From Pseudomonas anatoliensis (lineage in GTDB: Bacteria; Pseudomonadota; Gammaproteobacteria; Pseudomonadales; Pseudomonadaceae): DNA of 64,000 bases. The stretch covers positions 62,001 through 126,000 of the forward strand of contig NZ_JACVHC010000007.1 of NCBI RefSeq assembly GCF_017976235.1, in the 5' to 3' direction. This document shows positions 16,892 through 24,446 of the stretch, piece by piece. Within the stretch, counting starts at the first letter, position 1. The number at the start of each line of letters is the position of its first letter. The translations under genes were made by a program, and so were the position numbers. A model generated the notes under the pieces. The model saw only the letters and a list, made by a program, of their open reading frames with translations. It made no database searches and was not told the DNA's origin.

Positions 16892-17926
16892 ATGTCCGAC
16901 CCTCTGACCCTCAACCAGCGCTTTGTGCTGGCCTCGCGCCCGGTTGGCGCGCCGACCCCCGAGAACTTTCGCCTGGAGCGCGAAGCCCTGCCGGATCTTG
17001 AAGATGGCCAGGTGTTGCTGAAAACCCTGTACCTGTCGCTCGATCCCTACATGCGCGGGCGCATGAGTGACGCTCCGTCCTACGCCGCCCCGGTACAAAT
17101 CGGTGAAGTGATGACCGGTGGCGCTGTCAGCCGAATCGAGCGTTCGCGTCATCCGAAATTCCATGAAGGTGATCTGGTCGTCGGTGCCACCGGTTGGCAA
17201 AGCCACAGCATCAGCGACGGGCGCGACATCATGCCGATCCCGTCCGGGCTGCCGAGCCCGTCGATGGCCCTTGGGGTGCTGGGCATGCCCGGCATGACCG
17301 CGTACATGGGCCTGATGGACATCGGGCAGCCGAAAGAAGGCGAAACTCTGGTGGTGGCTGCCGCTTCCGGCGCTGTAGGCTCGGTTGTCGGCCAGGTGGC
17401 GAAGATCAAAGGTCTGCGCACGGTCGGCGTGGCGGGTGGCGCCGAGAAGTGCAGATACGTGGTCGAGGAATTGGGCTTCGACGCTTGCATCGATCACAAG
17501 GCTGCGGATTTCGCCGAGCAACTGGCCAAGGCCTGTCCCGATGGCATCGACATCTATTACGAAAACGTCGGTGGTCATGTTTTCGATGCCGTGGTGCCGC
17601 TGCTCAATCCCAAGGCGCGTATTCCGCTGTGCGGCCTGATTGCCGGTTACAACGCCCACGAAGCACCGCAAGGCCCGGATCGTTTGCCGATGCTGCAACG
17701 CACGTTGCTGACCAAGCGTGTGCGGATTCAAGGTTTCATCGTGTTCGATGACTACGGCGATCGTCAGCCGGAGTTCATCAGCCACATGGTGCCGTGGGTG
17801 CGCGACGGCAAGGTCAAATTCCGTGAAGACGTGGTGGAAGGCCTGGAGCAGGCGCCCGAGGCGTTTATCGGTCTGCTGGAAGGACGCAACTTCGGCAAAC
17901 TGGTCGTGCGGGTTGCCCAGGACTGA
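16892..17926 (+). CDS. NADP-dependent medium-chain oxidoreductase, CurA/YncB-like
   Basis: A 344-residue zinc-independent member of the medium-chain dehydrogenase/reductase superfamily, resembling the leukotriene B4 12-hydroxydehydrogenase and curcumin reductase (CurA) group that reduces alkenal or enone double bonds. Visible are SLDPYMRGRMSD near residue 50, the nucleotide-binding AASGAVGSVVGQVAKIKG (about residues 155-172), and DIYYENVGG, typical of this family. The zinc ligands of alcohol dehydrogenases are absent. AAGGAG lies about 9 bp before the ATG. The substrate is not predictable. It is inserted between ybaB and recR, genes that are adjacent in P. aeruginosa as I recall, and is preceded by a REP doublet. 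Confidence 0.88.
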   Translation: MSDPLTLNQRFVLASRPVGAPTPENFRLEREALPDLEDGQVLLKTLYLSLDPYMRGRMSDAPSYAAPVQIGEVMTGGAVSRIERSRHPKFHEGDLVVGATGWQSHSISDGRDIMPIPSGLPSPSMALGVLGMPGMTAYMGLMDIGQPKEGETLVVAAASGAVGSVVGQVAKIKGLRTVGVAGGAEKCRYVVEELGFDACIDHKAADFAEQLAKACPDGIDIYYENVGGHVFDAVVPLLNPKARIPLCGLIAGYNAHEAPQGPDRLPMLQRTLLTKRVRIQGFIVFDDYGDRQPEFISHMVPWVRDGKVKFREDVVEGLEQAPEAFIGLLEGRNFGKLVVRVAQD

Positions 17927-17992
17927 GTATTTGACGCTGGCCAGAGGCGCGGGTATAAACCGCGTCTCGTTGTTTTGTCGGACTTTTTACCC

Positions 17993-18595
17993 ATGAGCTT
18001 CAGCCCTTTGATTCGCCAACTGATCGACTCCCTGCGAATTCTGCCGGGTGTGGGTCAGAAAACTGCCCAGCGCATGGCGCTGCAGTTGCTCGAACGTGAC
18101 CGCAGCGGCGGTACGCGCCTGGCCCAGGCGCTGAGCCAGGCCATGGAAGGGGTGGGGCATTGCCGCCAGTGCCGTACGCTGACCGAAGACGATCTGTGCC
18201 CGCAGTGCGCCGATACCCGCCGCGACGACACGTTGTTGTGCGTGGTTGAGGGACCGATGGATGTTTACGCGGTCGAGCAAACCGGATTCCGTGGGCGTTA
18301 CTTCGTGCTCAAGGGGCATCTGTCGCCGCTGGACGGCCTCGGGCCTGAGGCCATCGGCATTCCGCAATTGATCACGCGGATTGAAGAGGCGGGTACGTTT
18401 ACCGAAGTCATCCTGGCCACCAACCCGACGGTGGAAGGTGAAGCGACGGCGCATTACATCGCTCAGTTGCTCAACAACAAAGGTCTGATCGCTTCGCGAA
18501 TTGCCCACGGTGTACCGCTGGGTGGCGAGCTGGAGCTGGTGGATGGTGGCACGCTGGCGCATTCGTTTGCCGGGCGTAAACCGATCGCTCTCTGA
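17993..18595 (+). CDS. recR: recombination protein RecR
   Basis: RecR acts with RecF and RecO to load RecA at gaps in daughter-strand repair. The 200-residue protein has an N-terminal helix-hairpin-helix (LPGVGQKTAQRMALQLL), a four-cysteine zinc finger (CRQCRTLTEDDLCPQC, about residues 57-72), and a Toprim domain (LLCVVEGPMDVYAVE onward, with EVILATNPTVEGEATAHY). Length is standard. I start at ATG 17993; the in-frame candidate at 17975 adds six residues not typical of the family. A REP doublet begins 5 bp after its stop codon. Confidence 0.96.
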   Translation: MSFSPLIRQLIDSLRILPGVGQKTAQRMALQLLERDRSGGTRLAQALSQAMEGVGHCRQCRTLTEDDLCPQCADTRRDDTLLCVVEGPMDVYAVEQTGFRGRYFVLKGHLSPLDGLGPEAIGIPQLITRIEEAGTFTEVILATNPTVEGEATAHYIAQLLNNKGLIASRIAHGVPLGGELELVDGGTLAHSFAGRKPIAL

Positions 18596-18600
18596 AAAAA

Positions 18601-18683
18601 GCAAAAGATCGCAGCCTTCGGCAGCTCCTACAGGGGAATGCATTTCAACTGTAGGAGCTGCCGAAGGCTGCGATCTTTTGATC
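18601..18683. repeat. REP doublet (copy 5)
   Basis: Compact inverted pair (AAAAGATCGCAGCCTTCGGC ... GCCGAAGGCTGCGATCTTTT) separated by a spacer of about 16 bases, between recR and the acyl-CoA dehydrogenase. Confidence 0.9.
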
Positions 18684-18749
18684 TTCTGCATCTTGAAAAC
18701 CAAGCAAGCGCTCGGTTAACGTCGGCGAACTCTTCGATGGAGTTCGCCC

Positions 18750-19898
18750 ATGCCTGCCTTTCAGGAATACTTCGACCCCAGCCACCAAATGGTCCGCGAC
18801 AGCGTCAGACGTTTCGTCGAGCGCGAAGTCCTGCCGGATATTGATGCGTGGGAAGAAGCCGAAAGCTTTCCCCGTGAGCTGTACCTGAAAGCCGGTGCCG
18901 CCGGCATCCTTGGCATTGGCTACCCCGAAGCACTGGGCGGCAGCCACGAAGGCGATCTGTTCGCCAAGGTTGCCGCCAGTGAAGAGCTGATGCGCTGCGG
19001 CTCTGGCGGCTTGGTGGCCGGGCTGGGTTCGCTGGATATCGGCCTGCCACCCATCGTCAAATGGGCGCGACCTGAAGTGCGCGATCGCGTTGTGCCGCAA
19101 GTGCTCAGCGGCCACAAGATCAGCGCGCTGGCCGTCACCGAGCCCGGGGGCGGCTCCGATGTCGCCAACCTGCAAACCCGCGCCGTGCGCGACGGCGACT
19201 TCTACCGCGTCAGCGGTAGCAAGACCTTTATCACCAGCGGCGTTCGCGCCGACTTCTACACTGTCGCCGTGCGTACTGGCGCGCCGGGTTTTGGCGGCAT
19301 CAGCCTGCTGCTGATCGAGAAGGGCACCCCGGGGTTCACCGTTGGCCGGCAGTTGAAGAAAATGGGCTGGTGGGCGTCGGACACGGCTGAATTGTTCTTC
19401 GACGATTGCCGGGTGCCTGTAGGAAACCTGATCGGCGCTGAGAACATGGGCTTCGCCTGCATCATGGGCAACTTCCAGAGCGAACGGCTGGCGTTGGCAC
19501 TGATGGCCAACATGACCGCGCAGCTTGCGCTTGAGCAGAGCCTGAAGTGGGCACGCGAGCGTGAAGCGTTTGGTAAGCCGATCGGCAAGTTTCAAGTGAT
19601 CAAGCATCGCCTCGCCGAAATGGCCACGGCGCTGGAAGTGTCGCGCGAGTTCACCTACCGGCAAGCGGCGAAAATGGCGGCGGGACAGAGTGTGATCAAA
19701 GAGATTTCCATGGCCAAGAATTTTGCCACGGACACCTCGGACCGGATCACCACCGAGGCCGTGCAGATACTCGGCGGGTTGGGTTACATGCGTGAAAGTC
19801 TGGTGGAGCGGCTGTACCGGGATAACCGCCTCTTGTCGATCGGCGGCGGGACGCGGGAGGTGATGAACGAGATCATCAGTAAGCAGATGGGGCTTTAG
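18750..19898 (+). CDS. acyl-CoA dehydrogenase
   Basis: A 382-residue FAD-dependent acyl-CoA dehydrogenase that introduces the alpha,beta double bond in fatty or branched acyl-CoA catabolism. Characteristic segments are LAVTEPGGGSDVANLQT (about residue 127, the first family signature), GWWASDTAELFFDDCRVP, and QILGGLGYMRESLVERLYRD near the C-terminus (second signature). The residue after QILGG is G, not a catalytic glutamate, so the base must be placed by structure. Chain-length preference is unknown. An electron-transfer flavoprotein is not nearby. REP doublets flank it on both sides. Confidence 0.9.
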   Translation: MPAFQEYFDPSHQMVRDSVRRFVEREVLPDIDAWEEAESFPRELYLKAGAAGILGIGYPEALGGSHEGDLFAKVAASEELMRCGSGGLVAGLGSLDIGLPPIVKWARPEVRDRVVPQVLSGHKISALAVTEPGGGSDVANLQTRAVRDGDFYRVSGSKTFITSGVRADFYTVAVRTGAPGFGGISLLLIEKGTPGFTVGRQLKKMGWWASDTAELFFDDCRVPVGNLIGAENMGFACIMGNFQSERLALALMANMTAQLALEQSLKWAREREAFGKPIGKFQVIKHRLAEMATALEVSREFTYRQAAKMAAGQSVIKEISMAKNFATDTSDRITTEAVQILGGLGYMRESLVERLYRDNRLLSIGGGTREVMNEIISKQMGL

Positions 19899-19900
19899 AA

Positions 19901-19985
19901 GCAAAAGATCGCAGCCTTCGGCAGCTCCTACAGGGAAATGCACATTTCAATGTAGGAGCTGCCGAAGGCTGCGATCTTTTGATCT
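19901..19985. repeat. REP doublet (copy 6)
   Basis: Inverted pair between the convergent acyl-CoA dehydrogenase and apt genes; it ends only 3 bp from the apt stop codon and could act as a bidirectional transcript end. Confidence 0.9.
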
Positions 19986-19988
19986 TTA

Positions 19989-20537
19989 TTACTTATCAGT
20001 CAAGGCAAACTGCGTCAGGCAGAACGTCGGAATTCCCATATCCTGCAGACGCTGCGAGCCGTTCAGCTCTGGCAGATCAATAATCGCTGCCGCCTCGTGT
20101 ACTCGTGCGCCCATGCGGCGAATCAGGTTGGCCGCCGCAATCAGCGTGCCGCCAGTCGCGATCAAATCATCAAACATCACCACCGAGTCGCCTTCACACA
20201 GGCTGTCGGCGTGCACTTCCAGGAAAGCTTCGCCGTACTCGGTCGCGTAACCTTCAGCCAGTACGTCGGCCGGCAGTTTGCCCTGCTTGCGGAACAGCAC
20301 CAGCGGCTTGTTCAACTGATAGGCCAATACCGAACCGATCAGAAAGCCGCGAGCATCCATCGCGCCGATATGCGTGAAGTCGGCTTCGACGTAGCGGTGA
20401 GCGAAGCTGTCCATCACCAGGCGCAGGGCCGTTGGCGACTGGAACAGCGGGGTGATGTCGCGAAAGATCACGCCCGGTTTCGGGAAGTCGATCACGGGGC
20501 GGATCAAGGATTTGATGTCGAAGGAGTCGAAGACCAT
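19989..20537 (-). CDS. apt: adenine phosphoribosyltransferase
   Basis: This enzyme salvages adenine to AMP using PRPP. The 182-residue protein contains the PRPP-binding motif SVVMFDDLIATGGTL (about residues 120-134) and the family segment FPKPGVIFRDITPLFQS near the N-terminus. I start at the ATG at 20537 (MVFDSFDIKS); the longer frame beginning nine codons upstream lacks support, while AGGACA lies about 9 bp before the chosen ATG. It is transcribed in the same direction as anr upstream, but a GC-rich hairpin (20577-20610) lies between them. Confidence 0.95.
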   Translation of the reverse strand: MVFDSFDIKSLIRPVIDFPKPGVIFRDITPLFQSPTALRLVMDSFAHRYVEADFTHIGAMDARGFLIGSVLAYQLNKPLVLFRKQGKLPADVLAEGYATEYGEAFLEVHADSLCEGDSVVMFDDLIATGGTLIAAANLIRRMGARVHEAAAIIDLPELNGSQRLQDMGIPTFCLTQFALTDK

Positions 20538-20576
20538 CGTCGAGGTGTCCTGGCAGGGCTGCAAACGGCGCAGTAT

Positions 20577-20610
20577 ACCCGCGGCTGAATCGATTCGCTC
20601 GGCCGCGGGT
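20577..20610. terminator. GC-rich hairpin between anr and apt
   Basis: ACCCGCGGC pairs with GCCGCGGGT across a 16-base loop. It has no T run, so it is a weak candidate for a terminator of anr or simply an RNA hairpin in the apt leader. Confidence 0.3.
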
Positions 20611-20615
20611 CGAGA

Positions 20616-21350
20616 TCAGCCTTCCAGCGAACCGCCAGCCAAGGCGCAGAGCTGGATCGGATCGAGAATGTGGATCTCTTTGCCTTCGGCTGCGATCAGT
20701 TGGTTTTGCTGGAAGCGGGTGAATACGCGGGACACGGTTTCCACCGCCAGGCCCAGGTAGTTGCCGATTTCATTGCGCGACATGCTCAGGCGGAACTGAT
20801 TGGCCGAGAACCCGCGAGCGCGGAAGCGTGCCGACAGGTTGACCAGGAAAGTCGCGATGCGCTCGTCGGCGGTTTTCTTCGACAGCAGCAGCATCATTTG
20901 CTGGTCGTCGCGGATCTCGCGGCTCATCACGCGCATCAACTGGCGGCGCAGCTGCGGCAGTTGCAGGGCCAGTTCGTCGAGGCGCTCGAAAGGGATTTCG
21001 CAAACCGAAGTGGTTTCCAGTGCCTGAGCCGAGACCGGGTGTTTCTCGGTGTCCATGCCGGACAGGCCGACCAGTTCGCTCGGCAGGTGGAAACCGGTGA
21101 GTTGTTCTTCACCGGCATCGCTCAGGCTGAAGGTTTTCAGGGCGCCGGAGCGTACTGCATAAACGGAATCAAACGTGTCGCCCTGGCGGAACAGGAACTC
21201 ACCCTTTTTCAACGGGCGGCCGCGTTTCACGATTTCGTCCAGCGCTTCCATGTCTTCCAGATTCAGAGAAAGTGGCAGGCAGAGGGGGGCCAGGCTGCAA
21301 TCCTTGCAATGGGCCTGGGTGTGAGCGCGCAGTTTGACTGGCTCGGACAT
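20616..21350 (-). CDS. anr: anaerobic regulator ANR (FNR/CRP family)
   Basis: ANR is the oxygen-labile iron-sulfur activator of low-oxygen metabolism in Pseudomonas. The 244-residue protein has the N-terminal cluster ligands CKDCSLAPLC (cysteines about 15, 18 and 24) plus a further cysteine in TSVCEIPFERL. A cyclic-nucleotide-like beta barrel follows, then a C-terminal helix-turn-helix (SRNEIGNYLGLAVETVSRVF) with the E-SR recognition pattern of FNR. I start at MSEPVK (21350), which gives the 244-residue length I recall for P. aeruginosa ANR. Likely targets in this window are hemN and the second cco operon, which have matching boxes. Confidence 0.95.
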   Translation of the reverse strand: MSEPVKLRAHTQAHCKDCSLAPLCLPLSLNLEDMEALDEIVKRGRPLKKGEFLFRQGDTFDSVYAVRSGALKTFSLSDAGEEQLTGFHLPSELVGLSGMDTEKHPVSAQALETTSVCEIPFERLDELALQLPQLRRQLMRVMSREIRDDQQMMLLLSKKTADERIATFLVNLSARFRARGFSANQFRLSMSRNEIGNYLGLAVETVSRVFTRFQQNQLIAAEGKEIHILDPIQLCALAGGSLEG

Positions 21351-21504
21351 TTCTTCAATCCTTGTGGGAAAACACACATAAGCCGTAAGGGTAACTCACG
21401 GGAGGACGTTCAGGCCAGTTTATGGCGAGTTTGTCCCACGGGCGTAAAGCCGCAGGGCAATTGGCCGATAAACTGTTATCAGAGCTTTGGAAGGAACCGG
21501 TTCA

Positions 21505-21987
21505 ATGGCTGCCATTGGTACGCTGGGCCCCGCTAGCAGCGGTGTTGAGGCATTGTCGGAAACGTTTAAAAACGCCGACGGCAAAGACCGCGACGCCGAC
21601 TCGACTACACAGGCAACCCCGACCTTGGTCGAAGGCGTCAAAGTGTCGCTGTCCGGTGCTTCAATCGAGCGATCGGCCGGTTCCGGTGGCGATAATCGCG
21701 ACATTGAAGAGAGCGGCTTGCCCGAGAACATTCAGCAACTGCTGAAGATGATTCGTAAATTGCAAAAACAGATCGCCGAGAAAAAGGCGCTCATCGAAAA
21801 GATCATGGCCGACAAGCGTCTTTCCAACGAAGAAAAGATCATCAAGGTTGGCGCGCTGCGCGGCGCCATTGCCGCGTTGAACACCGGTCTCATCACCGCC
21901 AATCTGGCTTTGTCCAAAGTGGTGGGGCAGTCGGGTCTGACGTCTGATCAGAACCTGAAAGTGGGTTCGCTGTTGATGAAAAACTAG
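21505..21987 (+). CDS. conserved hypothetical protein with coiled coil
   Basis: A 160-residue protein that I do not recognise. The first about 70 residues are Ser/Thr/Asp-rich and probably disordered. Residues about 75-115 form a strongly charged helix (LLKMIRKLQKQIAEKKALIE and on through NEEKIIKVGALRGA) that looks like a coiled coil. No signal peptide or membrane segment is evident. ATG at 21505 has AAGGAA 8 bp upstream; the TTG at 21487 lies over that site. It is divergent from anr and convergent with hemN, sharing a CTAG in which each strand supplies the other gene's TAG stop. A gene of unknown function sits at this place between anr and hemN in P. aeruginosa as I recall. Confidence 0.7.
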   Translation: MAAIGTLGPASSGVEALSETFKNADGKDRDADSTTQATPTLVEGVKVSLSGASIERSAGSGGDNRDIEESGLPENIQQLLKMIRKLQKQIAEKKALIEKIMADKRLSNEEKIIKVGALRGAIAALNTGLITANLALSKVVGQSGLTSDQNLKVGSLLMKN

Positions 21988-23366
21988 ATTACCCGCGAAA
22001 AGCGCTGGCGATTCTGCTGTTCAAGGTAGGCGTCGAACACCATGCACACCGAGCGCACCAGCAGTCGTCCGGCTGGCAATACTTTGATTTGCTCGCGATC
22101 AAGGGTGATCAAGCCATCCTTGGCCATCTCTTGCAGTTGAGGCCACAGAGCGCCGAAGTAACCCTGAAAATCGATGTTGAACTGTTGCTCGATCTCGGCG
22201 AAGTCCAGGCTGAAATTGCAGATCAGTTGCTGAATCACCGCCCGTCGCAACCGATCATCGGCATTGCACACCAGGCCCCGACTGGTCGCCAGTTGCGCTG
22301 AGGCGAGGGTGTTCTGGTATGCGTTGAGGTCGCTGCTGTTCTGGCAGTACAGGTCGCCAATCTGGCTGATCGCCGACACGCCCAATCCCACCAGATCGCA
22401 ATGACCATGGGTGGTGTAGCCCTGGAAGTTGCGCTGCAAGGTGTGTTCTTCCTGAGCGATCGCCAGTTCGTCGTCGGGCAGGGCGAAGTGGTCCATGCCG
22501 ATATAGCGATAACCGGCGGCGGTCAGTTGTTCGATGGTGCGCTGGAGCATTTCCAGTTTTTGCGCGGGGCTCGGCAGGTCATGGCCGTTGATCCGCCGCT
22601 GCGGCATGAAGCGTTCCGGCAAGTGCGCGTAGTTGAACACCGAGAGCCGATCCGGTTGCAGGCTGATGACTTCTTCCACTGTGCGGGCGAAGTTCTCCGG
22701 GGTTTGTTTGGGCAAGCCGTAAATCAGATCGATGTTGATCGAGCGAAATTGCAGCGTGCGCGCGGCGTCGATCACCGCGCGGGTTTCTTCCAGACTTTGT
22801 AGGCGATTGACCGCTCGCTGCACCACCGGGTCGAGGTCTTGCAGGCCGATGCTGACCCGGTTGAAGCCCAGTTCGCGGAGCAGGCCCATGGTCGACCAGT
22901 CGGCTTCACGCGGGTCGATTTCGATGCCGTAATCGCCGGAGTCATCGTCCAGAAGATTGAAGTGCTTGCGCAGATGCGCCATCAGTTGGCGCAGTTCGTC
23001 GTGGCTGAGAAAGGTCGGCGTACCGCCGCCAAAGTGCAGTTGCTCGACCTTCTGCGCCGGGTCGAGGTGGCAGCCGATCAGCTGGATTTCCTGTTCGAGC
23101 CGTTGCAGATACGGCAGGGCGCGGCCGCGATCCTTGGTGATGACCTTGTTGCAGGCGCAGTAATAGCAAATGTTCGCGCAGAACGGCACATGCACGTACA
23201 ACGAGAGCGGGCGCTGGGCTTTACGGCTGTCGCGCAGGGCATGGAACAGGTCGAACGTGCCGACCTGACTGTTGAATTGCACGGCCGTCGGATACGAGGT
23301 GTAACGCGGCCCCGCCAGATCGTAGCGGCGGATCAAATCGGTGTCCCAACGAATGGCGTCGAGCAT
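21984..23366 (-). CDS. hemN: oxygen-independent coproporphyrinogen III oxidase
   Basis: HemN is a radical-SAM enzyme that decarboxylates coproporphyrinogen III in haem synthesis without oxygen. The 460-residue protein begins MLDAIRWDTDLIRRYDLAGPR and has the cluster motif in HVPFCANICYYCAC (CX3CX2C plus a fourth cysteine, about residues 60-72), then FGGGTPTFLS and a GIEIDPRE segment. An ANR-type box is centred about 70 bp upstream of the start, fitting the need for this enzyme at low oxygen and for haem supply to the neighbouring cbb3 oxidases. Its stop codon overlaps that of the convergent coiled-coil gene. Confidence 0.96.
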   Translation of the reverse strand: MLDAIRWDTDLIRRYDLAGPRYTSYPTAVQFNSQVGTFDLFHALRDSRKAQRPLSLYVHVPFCANICYYCACNKVITKDRGRALPYLQRLEQEIQLIGCHLDPAQKVEQLHFGGGTPTFLSHDELRQLMAHLRKHFNLLDDDSGDYGIEIDPREADWSTMGLLRELGFNRVSIGLQDLDPVVQRAVNRLQSLEETRAVIDAARTLQFRSINIDLIYGLPKQTPENFARTVEEVISLQPDRLSVFNYAHLPERFMPQRRINGHDLPSPAQKLEMLQRTIEQLTAAGYRYIGMDHFALPDDELAIAQEEHTLQRNFQGYTTHGHCDLVGLGVSAISQIGDLYCQNSSDLNAYQNTLASAQLATSRGLVCNADDRLRRAVIQQLICNFSLDFAEIEQQFNIDFQGYFGALWPQLQEMAKDGLITLDREQIKVLPAGRLLVRSVCMVFDAYLEQQNRQRFSRVI

Positions 23367-23429
23367 GCGGGCATTCCCCCGGATAGGCTGGCAGTGTGGC
23401 GAGTCTATCGGGGTGCAGCGATGGGGCTG

Positions 23430-23443
23430 TTGATTTGCATCAA
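23430..23443 (-). promoter_or_regulatory. ANR/FNR box upstream of hemN
   Basis: TTGATTTGCATCAA is a perfect TTGAT-N4-ATCAA palindrome. Its centre is about 70 bp before the hemN ATG, which would suit class II activation with a leader of about 29 bases. The site is symmetrical; hemN is the nearest downstream gene. Confidence 0.88.
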
Positions 23444-23451
23444 CAGCATAA

Positions 23452-23534
23452 GATCAAAAGATCGCAGCCTGCGGCAGCTCCTACAGGGGGACACATTCCA
23501 ATGTAGGAGCTGCCGAAGGCTGCGATCTTTTGAT
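23452..23534. repeat. REP doublet (copy 7)
   Basis: Inverted pair of the common family, directly between the ANR box of hemN and the stop codon of the TauE/SafE-like gene. Confidence 0.9.
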
Positions 23535-23535
23535 T

Positions 23536-24219
23536 TTAATGCCCCATCAACCAATGCTGATGCGGACCGGGCAATGTCCAGATCCCGAACAGAATCACCA
23601 GCAAGCCGCCGGCCATCCGCACGCTGCGCTTGCGCAACAGCGCCGTCACCCGTTCGGCGGCGAGGCCGGTGGCCAGCAACACCGGCCACGTACCGAGCCC
23701 GAAGGCGAGCATCAGCAACGCACTGTCCAGCGCATTGCCCTGGCTCGCTGACCACAGCAGCGTGCTGTAAACCAGTCCGCACGGCAGCCAGCCCCACAGT
23801 GCGCCAAGCAGCAAGGCGCGGGGCAAGCTCGACACCGGCAGCAAACGGTTGGCCACTGGCTGAATGTAGCGCCACAAACCGCGACCCAGGCTTTCGATGC
23901 GAGTCAGACCACTCCACCAACCGGCCAGGTACAAGCCCATGGCAATTAGCAGCAACCCGGCCAGTACACGCATGAATAACGCGGCCGGGCTGTTGGCCAC
24001 CGCCCACCCGGCGAGGCCGATCAGCAATCCGGCCGTGGCATAGCTCAGAATGCGCCCAAGGTTATACGCCAGCAGCAAGCGAAAGCGACGACTGCGTTGT
24101 TCCTTGGGGATCGCCAGGGTCAGTGCGCCCATCAAGCCGCCGCACATCCCCAGGCAATGGCCGCCGCCGAGCAACCCGAGGATCAGCGCCGACACCAGCA
24201 GTGGCGCCAGCTCAAGCAT
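23536..24219 (-). CDS. sulfite exporter TauE/SafE family membrane protein
   Basis: A 227-residue polytopic membrane protein starting MLELAPLLVSALILGLLGGG, with about six hydrophobic segments. The HCLGMCGGLMGAL stretch near residue 20, with two cysteines and a histidine, and the later WGWLPCGLVYSTLLW with a further cysteine suggest metal binding and match the DsbD-like TauE/SafE proteins often found with cbb3 assembly genes. It overlaps the end of ccoS by 8 bp and closes the ccoGHIS operon, so a role in copper delivery or oxidase maturation is likely but inferred. An upstream in-frame extension to 24294 overlaps most of ccoS and was rejected. Confidence 0.85.
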   Translation of the reverse strand: MLELAPLLVSALILGLLGGGHCLGMCGGLMGALTLAIPKEQRSRRFRLLLAYNLGRILSYATAGLLIGLAGWAVANSPAALFMRVLAGLLLIAMGLYLAGWWSGLTRIESLGRGLWRYIQPVANRLLPVSSLPRALLLGALWGWLPCGLVYSTLLWSASQGNALDSALLMLAFGLGTWPVLLATGLAAERVTALLRKRSVRMAGGLLVILFGIWTLPGPHQHWLMGH

Positions 24220-24424
24220 GAGGAGGGGCCTTGTCGTCCGGTTTCTGCGCGCGGGCTTCGTCCACCGCTGCGGTGTGGTTCGGGTCCTGATCATCGAACA
24301 GGATGCTGTGGGCCGGACCGTCGAGGTCGTCGTACTGGCCGCTGTCCACCGCCCAGAAGAAGATGTACACGGCGATGGCCACGATCAGCAGGGCGGCCGG
24401 GATCATCACGTAGAGAGCTGGCAT
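24212..24424 (-). CDS. ccoS: cbb3-type cytochrome oxidase assembly protein CcoS
   Basis: A 70-residue single-pass membrane protein needed to insert haem b and copper into the cbb3 oxidase. It starts MPALYVMIPAALLIVAIAVY, one membrane helix, followed by FFWAVDSGQYDDLDGPAHSI, the conserved CcoS segment. The tail is polar and variable. It lies 22 bp after ccoI and overlaps the TauE/SafE-like gene, in the standard ccoGHIS order. Confidence 0.93.
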   Translation of the reverse strand: MPALYVMIPAALLIVAIAVYIFFWAVDSGQYDDLDGPAHSILFDDQDPNHTAAVDEARAQKPDDKAPPHA

Positions 24425-24446
24425 CTGTACTCCATGCCCGCGCGGC

